DNA of 15,538 bases from Alphaproteobacteria bacterium (GTDB lineage Bacteria; Pseudomonadota; Alphaproteobacteria; JAEULC01), in the NCBI GenBank assembly GCA_020851015.1, contig JADZDN010000094.1, positions 1 through 15,538 of the forward strand, written 5' to 3'. Below the pieces are notes generated by a model. That model was not told the origin of the DNA. It saw nothing but the letters and a program-made list of their open reading frames with translations, and ran no database searches. A program made the translations under genes and the position numbers. This document shows positions 1 to 5,770 of this stretch, piece by piece. Each line of letters opens with the position of its first letter. Position 1 is the stretch's first letter.

Positions 1-665
1 ACGCGGGCCTGGTGCTCGGGCGTGGTGCGCATCGACCGGCCCCACATGAAGTGGATCATCACGGCCTGCGCGGCCATCACGACGATGATCACCGGCGTCA
101 GGTGGATCACGAAGTCGTTGAAGGTCAGCCCGACCATCGAGCCGATCAGGATGTTCGGCGGGTCGCCGATCAGGGTGGCCGTGCCGCCGATATTGGACGC
201 GAACACCTCGGCGAACAGGAAAGGGTAGGGCGGCACCTCGAGCTCGCGGGTGATCGCCAGCGTCACCGGCACGATCAGCAGCACGGTCGTCACGTTGTCG
301 AGCAGGGCCGACACCACCGCGGTCGTGATCTGCAGCATCAACAGGATGCCCCAGGGCTCGGCGCGCGCCTGCCGGACGGACCAGATCGCCACCGCCTGGA
401 ACACGCCGCACTGCCGCGTGATGCCCACCAGGATCATCATGCCGGTCAGCAGCGCGATGGTGTTGAAGTCGACGCCCTTGATCGCCTCGGCCTGGTCCAG
501 CGGCCCGATCACGATCAGGAGGCCCGCGCCCAGCAGCGCCACGATCGCGCGGTTCAGCCGGTCGCTCATGATCACGCCATAGACGGCGATCAGGACGATC
601 GTCGAAACCCATAGCGGACTGAGGCCAAAGATGACGTGCGGCTGGAACGCGCCGGCCTGGTGCAT
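1..665 (-). CDS. SLC13/ArsB-NhaD superfamily permease, 5' part (cut by window edge)
   Basis: This is the first 221 residues of a polytopic inner-membrane permease of the ion transporter superfamily (ArsB, NhaD, SLC13, P-protein). The protein runs off the left edge of the window. Hydrophobic segments lie near residues 17-33, 40-55, 68-82, 105-120, 125-138 and 188-206. Two family hallmarks are present: LLDNVTTVLLIVPVTL (121-136), and EVFASNIGGTATLIGDPPN (153-171), the conserved Asn/Gly/Asp-Pro-Pro loop that forms half of the substrate and cation site. These motifs resemble the YbiR/OCA2-like branch more than true ArsB, but the substrate (anion, dicarboxylate or sodium/proton exchange) cannot be read from sequence. 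I chose the ATG at 665 because GGGGGGA lies just upstream of it. Two in-frame ATGs at 677 and 680 are alternatives. The gene diverges from the MlaC-family gene. Confidence 0.88.
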   Translation of the reverse strand, partial: MHQAGAFQPHVIFGLSPLWVSTIVLIAVYGVIMSDRLNRAIVALLGAGLLIVIGPLDQAEAIKGVDFNTIALLTGMMILVGITRQCGVFQAVAIWSVRQARAEPWGILLMLQITTAVVSALLDNVTTVLLIVPVTLAITRELEVPPYPFLFAEVFASNIGGTATLIGDPPNILIGSMVGLTFNDFVIHLTPVIIVVMAAQAVMIHFMWGRSMRTTPEHQAR

Positions 666-716
666 TGGTCCCCCCATCATCGGCGCGCCGGGGATACCGC
701 CAGCGGGCCCATGTGG

Positions 717-745
717 GTCTAGGGGCCAGGGCGGCGCCGCGTCAA
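717..745 (-). promoter_or_regulatory. Candidate sigma-70 promoter for the SLC13-type permease
   Basis: On the minus strand, TTGACG (positions 745-740, 5 of 6 to the -35 consensus) is followed by a 17-base spacer and CTAGAC (722-717). It lies about 50 bases upstream of the chosen start. The -10 match is poor, so this is a suggestion only. Confidence 0.35.
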
Positions 746-919
746 GCCCGCGCGGACGGACCCGCGGGAAGAGACGGACGGCCGCGTGCTTGTGGCATTT
801 ATGCGACAATGGAAATGTCAGGCTGCCGGTTGTGGATTGGTGTGCGATCGAGCCTGATTTTTGCCGGAATCGATCCCATATTTCTCGCGGGGATGTGTTC
901 CGGGCATCGGCGCAAGGCG

Positions 920-948
920 TTGCAATGGGGTCGCAAACAACCTAAGAA
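920..948 (+). promoter_or_regulatory. Candidate sigma-70 promoter for the MlaC-family gene
   Basis: TTGCAA (920-925), a 17-base spacer and TAAGAA (943-948) lie about 70 bases before the ATG at 1018. Both boxes are imperfect, so this is a position estimate only. Confidence 0.3.
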
Positions 949-1017
949 GGCGCCCCTAAGCTTGACGCCCGGCGGATGGGTAAGAGGGCATCGCCCGGAA
1001 ACGGGCGGTGGAGCAGG

Positions 1018-1638
1018 ATGATCTTGCGCTTGCTGGTTTCGGGCCTGGTCGTCGTTGCGGCGCTTATGAGTGCGCCGCAACCGGCCGCAGCCCAGGTCAC
1101 GCCCGACGAGGCGAAGAAATTCATCCAGTCCATGGGCGACCAGGCGATCGACGTGCTGTCGACCAAGGGCAACGACCTTACGATGCGCGAGGACCGGTTC
1201 CGCGGCATCCTGAAGGACGGATTTGCCATCCCGCTCATCGGCCAGTTCGTCATGGGCAATTACTGGAAGCAGGCCAGCCCCGAGCAGCAGAAGGAATACC
1301 TGAACGTATTCTCGGAATGGATCGTCAAGACCTACGCGATCCGTTTCGGGGGGTATTCGGGCGAGAAGTTCTCGGTTTCCGATACGCGCGTGAACGAACA
1401 GGACAAGGACGTATTCGTGGCGACCCGGATCGACCGCCCGGACGGCAAGCAGCCTATCCTGGCGTCCTGGCGCGTGCGCGCGATCGCGGGCCAGCCGAAG
1501 ATCGTCGACGTACAGGTCGACGGCGTCAGCATGCTGGTGACGCATCGATCGGAATTCGCCTCGGTCGGCGCCCAGGGCGGAGTCAACGGCATCATCGCGA
1601 GCTTGAAGGGGCGGATCGCCAAGCTGGCGGCAGGCTGA
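1018..1638 (+). CDS. MlaC/Ttg2D-family periplasmic phospholipid-binding protein
   Basis: A 206-residue exported protein of the MlaC (ABC transporter auxiliary, Ttg2D) family. Known members bind a phospholipid in the periplasm and shuttle it between outer and inner membrane in the Mla pathway. Related proteins (HpnM) serve hopanoid export. The N-terminus is a clear signal peptide with a hydrophobic core at residues 2-18 and a likely cut after AAA at 23-25. The mature part has the typical order: a helix with Met-Gly-Asp-Gln, the FRGILKDGFAIPLIGQFVMGNYW core, the YLNVFSEWIVKTYAIRF helix, then the strand pattern ending in VDVQVDGVSM. The ATG at 1018 has GGAG four bases upstream and puts the signal peptide at the very start. 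An ATG at 976 would add a charged leader and is less likely. No mlaD, mlaE or mlaF lies next to it, so the partner complex must be encoded elsewhere. Confidence 0.87.
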   Translation: MILRLLVSGLVVVAALMSAPQPAAAQVTPDEAKKFIQSMGDQAIDVLSTKGNDLTMREDRFRGILKDGFAIPLIGQFVMGNYWKQASPEQQKEYLNVFSEWIVKTYAIRFGGYSGEKFSVSDTRVNEQDKDVFVATRIDRPDGKQPILASWRVRAIAGQPKIVDVQVDGVSMLVTHRSEFASVGAQGGVNGIIASLKGRIAKLAAG

Positions 1639-1655
1639 GGCGCGCGCCCGGTCCG

Positions 1656-3206
1656 CTAGCTCGTCGCGACCACGCGGTCGGGCGGGAAGGCCACGCGCAC
1701 GGTCGTGCCGCGGCCAGGCTCGCTTTCGATCGCGATCTGCGCGCCGTGCATTTCGGCCAATGAACGGGCGATGGCAAGGCCCAGGCCGGTGCCGCGAAAG
1801 CGGCGGGTCATCGCCGATTCGAGTTGGACAAAGGGTTCGGTCAGGCGCTGGATATCCTCGGCGCTGATGCCGATCCCGGTATCCTGGACCGAAACGATGC
1901 CCGCGCCCGCGGCGGTCATGCGTGCGTCCACCTTCACGCGACCGCCGGGCGGCGTGAACTTGACGGCGTTCGACAGCAGGTTGATCAGGATCTGGGTCAC
2001 GCGACGCTGGTCGCCGCGCAGGTGGAACCAGGTCGCGCCCGGGTCGGTTCCGAGCGCGACCTTGCCGGCGGCGGCCAGAGGCTCGGTCACCAGCAACGCC
2101 GCCGCGAGCATCTCGCCGGTGTCGAAGACCTCCTCGGTCAGGGCGAGCTTGCCGGCTTCCATCTTCGCCAGGTCGAGCACGTCGTCGATCATGTGCAGCA
2201 GCAGGTTGCCGCTGTCGTGGATGTCGTGGGCGTATTCGGCATAGCGCGCATGGCCGACCGGTCCCAGCGCCTGCATCTCGATCAGCTTGGAAAATCCCAG
2301 GATCGCGTTCAGCGGCGTGCGCAGTTCATGGCTCATGCTGGCCAGGAACTCGCTCTTGGTCCGGTTGGCGGACTCGGCTGCCTCTTTCGCCTCCACCAGC
2401 TGGCGCTCGTGCTCCTTGGCATCGGTCACATCCTGGAACACCGACAGCGAGGCGGCGTGGCCGGCAAAGGTCATCGTGATGGCGCGCAGCTCGACCCACA
2501 GGTTGCGCGAGCGGAACCGCAGCCGGGTCAGGAACTGCCGCACCGCCCCGTCGGCCGTCAGCGCGCCTTTCAGCCGTTCGCGGTCATCGGGGTCGACGTA
2601 GAAATCGGTCACCTCCTGGCCCAGCACGTCCTCGCGCTCGAGGCCCGACATCGTGCACCACTGCTCGTTGACGAAGATCAGCCGGTCGTCTTCGAGCCGC
2701 GAGATCGCGACGGGCAGGGGCAGCATGTCGACGATGCCGCGGAAACGCGCCTCGCTGTCGCGAAGCGCCGCATGGCGCGGCTCGATGGCGTCGATGCCGT
2801 CGGCGATCACCACGCGCAGCAGCGGCCGCTCGGCGCCCGACGCCGCCGTCACGTGCAGCCGCGCCGGCACCGGTGGCAGGCCCTTGGCCAGGCGCAGGAA
2901 CACGAATCCAGGCTCGTCTCCCACGGCGGCCGGCATGGTCGCCAGGGGATCGGCGGTCTCGACGATCTCCGTCAGCTTGCGGCCGACCAGGCTGCCGCCG
3001 TCGCCCAGCCGGCGCATCGCGTCGTTGACCGCCGCCACGCGGTCGCCCGACGCGATCAGGGTCGGCTGCGACACCGCGTCCACGACCGCGCCCACCAGCG
3101 CCCAGGCCGCGTCGTCGCCGGCCGCCACGCCGGATGCCGCACCGCGCGGCAGCGGCGCAGAATCCGGCTGATCGTCGATTGAAACGAGACGCAGCTTCAT
3201 TCGCAT
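1656..3206 (-). CDS. Soluble PAS-domain sensor histidine kinase (orphan)
   Basis: A 516-residue cytoplasmic sensor kinase that would autophosphorylate on histidine and pass the phosphate to a response regulator. It has no transmembrane segment. Residues about 33-130 form a possible degenerate PAS domain. A clear PAS domain covers about 151-262 (FRGIVDML to VFQDVTDAKEHERQ). A short coiled segment leads to the HisKA domain with phosphoacceptor His293 in MSHELRTPLN. The ATPase domain has the N box (NLLSNAVKF, Asn413), G1 box (DTGIGI, 442-447), the EPF motif (457-459) and G2 box (GTGLGL, 472-477). There is no receiver domain and no response regulator gene beside it, so the partner is unknown. The PAS suggests a cytosolic signal, but no heme or flavin residue can be assigned. 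It converges on the MlaC-family gene with a 17-base gap. An ATG at 3200 is an alternative start. No strong Shine-Dalgarno sequence is present. Confidence 0.93.
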   Translation of the reverse strand: MRMKLRLVSIDDQPDSAPLPRGAASGVAAGDDAAWALVGAVVDAVSQPTLIASGDRVAAVNDAMRRLGDGGSLVGRKLTEIVETADPLATMPAAVGDEPGFVFLRLAKGLPPVPARLHVTAASGAERPLLRVVIADGIDAIEPRHAALRDSEARFRGIVDMLPLPVAISRLEDDRLIFVNEQWCTMSGLEREDVLGQEVTDFYVDPDDRERLKGALTADGAVRQFLTRLRFRSRNLWVELRAITMTFAGHAASLSVFQDVTDAKEHERQLVEAKEAAESANRTKSEFLASMSHELRTPLNAILGFSKLIEMQALGPVGHARYAEYAHDIHDSGNLLLHMIDDVLDLAKMEAGKLALTEEVFDTGEMLAAALLVTEPLAAAGKVALGTDPGATWFHLRGDQRRVTQILINLLSNAVKFTPPGGRVKVDARMTAAGAGIVSVQDTGIGISAEDIQRLTEPFVQLESAMTRRFRGTGLGLAIARSLAEMHGAQIAIESEPGRGTTVRVAFPPDRVVATS

Positions 3207-3264
3207 GGACCCGCCACGGGCAGGACGACCCCATCGCGCCCGACCTTGCCGGCCGCGCAGGCCT

Positions 3265-3280
3265 CGGCACTAGAGTGCCG
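3265..3280. promoter_or_regulatory. Perfect palindrome upstream of the histidine kinase gene
   Basis: CGGCACT and AGTGCCG form 7-bp arms around a 2-base centre, about 60 bases upstream of the kinase start codon. The small spacer suits a dimeric repressor or activator site better than an RNA hairpin. No regulator can be named. Confidence 0.35.
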
Positions 3281-3336
3281 CCATCAAGGTAAACAGGTGG
3301 TTAACGGGGCGGCGGATGCGCTGCGCGGGACGTGGT

Positions 3337-5544
3337 CTAATCCGCCAGCATCGGATAGGCGGGAATGGTCAGGAAATCGATGCATTCCGGCGCATCGACC
3401 AGGTTCAGGAGAAGCCCGGCCGCGTCCTCGTAGCGGTCGGGTCGGGCCGGCTTCAGCCCGGCGCGAAGCCTGGCGGTCTCTTCCCCGATGACCTGGCGGC
3501 AGAGCGCGGCGGTGACGGTCCGGCCGTCGTCCAGCCGCGCGTTGTGACGCGTCCATTGCCAGAGCTGGGCGCGCGCCGCCTCGGCGCTCGCGATATCCTC
3601 CATCTGGCCGGCCACCACCGCGCCGCCCACGCCGCGCAGCCATGCCTCAATGCAGGCGAGGGCGAGCGCCGCGTTCTGGCGCAGCCCCGCCTCGGTCCGC
3701 GCGCCGCTCGGCGCCTGCAGCAGCTCGGGCGCGCCGACCTGCACGTCGAGGCGCTTGCGCGCCACCTGGTTTGGCTGCGGCATCACCCTGTCGAAGGCGG
3801 CCTTGGCGACAGCGACCATGGACGGATGCGCGATCCAGCTTCCGTCATAGCCTTCGCCGGCGTCGCGCTCCTTTTCCTGGCGCAGAAGCGTTTCGTGCGC
3901 GCCGTCCCTGACCGGAACCTGGGCGTTCATGGCGCCGATCGCGTGCACCTCGCGCCGGTGGCAGGTCTTGACCAGAAGCAGGCTTAAGCCGCGCAGGAAG
4001 GGCGTGGACATCGCCAGCTTGGCGCGGTCGGGCAGAAGCTTGCCGCGATCGTTGCGGAGCTTCTTGACGTAGCTGAAGAGATAGTTCCGGCGCCCGAACG
4101 TCAGGCCGGCGGCATGGTCGCGCAGCTCGTAGAGTATCTCGTCCATCTCGAATGCCGCCGGCAGCGTCTCGACCATGATCGTGACCTTGATCGTGCCGCG
4201 CGGCAGCCCGAAAGCGCGCTGCGCCTGCAGGAATATCTCGTTCCACAGCCGCGCCTCGCCGTGGGATTCCAGTTTCGACAGGTAGAAATAGGGCCCCGAG
4301 CCGTTGCGGATCAGCGGACGGGCGTTGTGGTAGAAGTACAGCCCGAAATCGAACAGCGCCCCCGCGATCGGCTCGCCGTCGACGATCACGTGGCGCTCCG
4401 GCATGTGCCAGCCGCGCGGCCGCGCAATCAGCACCGCGGTGCGCGGGTTCAGCCGCTGCTCCTTGGGCAAGCCCGGATCCTTGAAGCCGATCGTGCCGGC
4501 CACCGCGTCGCGCAGATTGATCTGGCCCTCGACGAGGTTTGACCAGGTCGGGCTGGTCGCATCGTCGAAGTCCGCGACGTAGCAGGCCGCGCCGCTGTTG
4601 AGCGCGGTCACCACGGTGCGCCGGTCGGGCGGCCCGGCAATCTCGACGCGGCGGTCGTAGAGATCGCGCGGCAGCGGCGCCACCGTCCAGTCGCCGTTGC
4701 GGATGTTCACGGTCTCGGGCAGGAAATCGGGCTTTTCGCCGGCGTCGAGCCGCCGCTGACGCTCCTCGCGCAGCGCCAGCAGGCGCTTGTATTCCGGGCG
4801 GAACTTGCGCTCCAGCCCGACGATGAAATCCATCGCCTGGGTGGAAAGTATCTGCTCGTAGCCCGGCGCCATCTTGCCGTGGATGCGCATGCCGGTCTTC
4901 GGGCCCGAAGCCTGGGCCGCCTTCGGCACCGGAGGAGAGGCAGCTGGTTTCGCCAGCGGCTGGCGGGCCGATGGCGCCCCGGGCAGGCCAATGGGCGGGG
5001 CGGGCCTCACCGGCGCGGGCGGGAGCCCGGCGGCCGCTGCCCTTCGCGGGCCGGCTGGCCGAGCCTGGGCGGAGGCGGTCGTCGGCGCGGGCGGGCGCGC
5101 CAGCGTCGTGCCAACGTTCAATCCCGCGACCCCCGGTTTGGGCCTGGCAACCGCGGGATTGCGCTGGCTGCCGGAAGGCGCCGCGCGGCGCGCGGCGATG
5201 CTCCGCGGCGGCGTCTTGCGGGGGACCGGCTTTCGGATGGCCGCGCGGGCCGGCGGCTGCGCGCGCTTGCCCGCCGGCTTCTTGGCCGCGATTCGCTTGG
5301 GCGGAAGCCGCTTGCCGCGCCGTCCGGCGGGGGCGGCCCGGCCGGCTTGCCGGCGCTTGGCGGCAAGCTTTGAGCCGGTCCCCGGCTGCTTGCCCGCCAA
5401 CCTTGGCTTGGCCTTGATGCGGGTTGCGATCCTTTTGTTTCGGCTTGGTTTCCCGGCGGTCTTGGTGGCGGATTTGGAGGGCTTCGGCGGCGATTTCTTT
5501 TTCGCCGGAGGCATGCCTCCGCGCTTTCTTTTCTTGCCTGCCAT
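3337..5544 (-). CDS. aceB: Malate synthase A homologue with long basic, histone-like N-terminal tail
   Basis: A 735-residue protein. Residues about 225-735 match malate synthase A (usually about 530 residues), which condenses glyoxylate and acetyl-CoA to malate in the glyoxylate shunt. Family blocks in order: PGYEQIL, DFLPETVNIRNGDW, RRVEIAGPPDRR, ALNSGAACYVADFDDATSPTW, ARPRGWH (374-380), GPYFYLSKLESH, ETLPAAFEMDEILYELR (459-475), LLVKTCHRR and MEDIASAE with catalytic-type Asp650. Two things are odd. First, residues 1-218 contain no Asp or Glu, and about a third of the first 119 are Lys or Arg; Ala and Pro make up much of the rest, so this part looks like a histone H1-type tail. Second, the family signature GLNxGxWDY reads GLTFGRRNY (480-488), so the Asp 28 residues after Glu459, a likely magnesium ligand, is Asn487. 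The start at 5544 has a strong GGAGGGGGA site and lies downstream of a good promoter. No aceA is adjacent. Malate synthase activity is therefore uncertain. Confidence 0.88.
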   Translation of the reverse strand: MAGKKRKRGGMPPAKKKSPPKPSKSATKTAGKPSRNKRIATRIKAKPRLAGKQPGTGSKLAAKRRQAGRAAPAGRRGKRLPPKRIAAKKPAGKRAQPPARAAIRKPVPRKTPPRSIAARRAAPSGSQRNPAVARPKPGVAGLNVGTTLARPPAPTTASAQARPAGPRRAAAAGLPPAPVRPAPPIGLPGAPSARQPLAKPAASPPVPKAAQASGPKTGMRIHGKMAPGYEQILSTQAMDFIVGLERKFRPEYKRLLALREERQRRLDAGEKPDFLPETVNIRNGDWTVAPLPRDLYDRRVEIAGPPDRRTVVTALNSGAACYVADFDDATSPTWSNLVEGQINLRDAVAGTIGFKDPGLPKEQRLNPRTAVLIARPRGWHMPERHVIVDGEPIAGALFDFGLYFYHNARPLIRNGSGPYFYLSKLESHGEARLWNEIFLQAQRAFGLPRGTIKVTIMVETLPAAFEMDEILYELRDHAAGLTFGRRNYLFSYVKKLRNDRGKLLPDRAKLAMSTPFLRGLSLLLVKTCHRREVHAIGAMNAQVPVRDGAHETLLRQEKERDAGEGYDGSWIAHPSMVAVAKAAFDRVMPQPNQVARKRLDVQVGAPELLQAPSGARTEAGLRQNAALALACIEAWLRGVGGAVVAGQMEDIASAEAARAQLWQWTRHNARLDDGRTVTAALCRQVIGEETARLRAGLKPARPDRYEDAAGLLLNLVDAPECIDFLTIPAYPMLAD

Positions 5545-5596
5545 CGTCCCCCTCCGACGCCCATTGCCGACCGCGATACGGCAATCCCCGCCTCCT

Positions 5597-5625
5597 AGTG
5601 TAGCCATTGGACCGACGCCGTCCAA
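5597..5625 (-). promoter_or_regulatory. Sigma-70-type promoter for the malate synthase homologue
   Basis: On the minus strand, TTGGAC (5625-5620), a 17-base spacer and TACACT (5602-5597) place transcription start near 5590, about 45 bases before the ATG at 5544. The promoter excludes the in-frame starts at 5625 and 5607, which would lie inside or upstream of it. Confidence 0.5.
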
Positions 5626-5626
5626 T
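5606..5626. promoter_or_regulatory. Inverted repeat overlapping the malate synthase promoter (candidate operator)
   Basis: ATTGGAC (5606-5612) and GTCCAAT (5620-5626) are perfect 7-bp arms around a 7-base centre. The right arm coincides with the -35 box of the minus-strand promoter and the left arm lies in its spacer, the classic placement for a repressor. The site also lies about 150 bases upstream of the divergent TPR gene and could affect both. Confidence 0.45.
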
Positions 5627-5770
5627 ATTTCTCTCGCGGAATGAATGTGTTAATGACGCCGGCATGGGCCTCGGGCGAGCCCAAGCATGCGGCGCGGATG
5701 CGCTGGCAAGGGGCGCCCTCCAACGCTACGGTGCGCGGATATCGCCGCCAGGGCGAACCGGGGAACGGCC

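Larger units (their letters stand above)
666..1017. other. Intergenic region between divergent genes
   Basis: These 352 bases separate the divergent permease and MlaC-family starts. Short frames exist on both strands, but none has a recognisable product or a good ribosome binding site. The part between about 790 and 920 is less GC-rich than the coding DNA around it, as expected for a control region. One candidate promoter faces each way. I see no tRNA, repeat or strong terminator. Confidence 0.6.

Noticed and set aside
12..614. Long plus-strand frame rich in His, Asp and Arg
   Set aside because: It lies opposite the SLC13-type permease, whose conserved motifs read cleanly on the minus strand. 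The His/Asp pattern is a by-product of the reverse frame.
799..1545. Minus-strand frame opposite the MlaC-family gene
   Set aside because: The plus strand carries the signal peptide and the family core; the reverse product has no recognisable features.
5545..5625. Upstream TTG and ATG starts (5625, 5607) for the malate synthase homologue
   Set aside because: They lie inside or above the candidate promoter and have no good ribosome binding site. The ATG at 5544 has both in its favour.
4874..5644. Plus-strand frame opposite the basic tail of the malate synthase homologue
   Set aside because: The Gly/Ala-rich product has no family features and a poor start context. The minus-strand frame has the strong ribosome binding site and continues into a recognisable enzyme.
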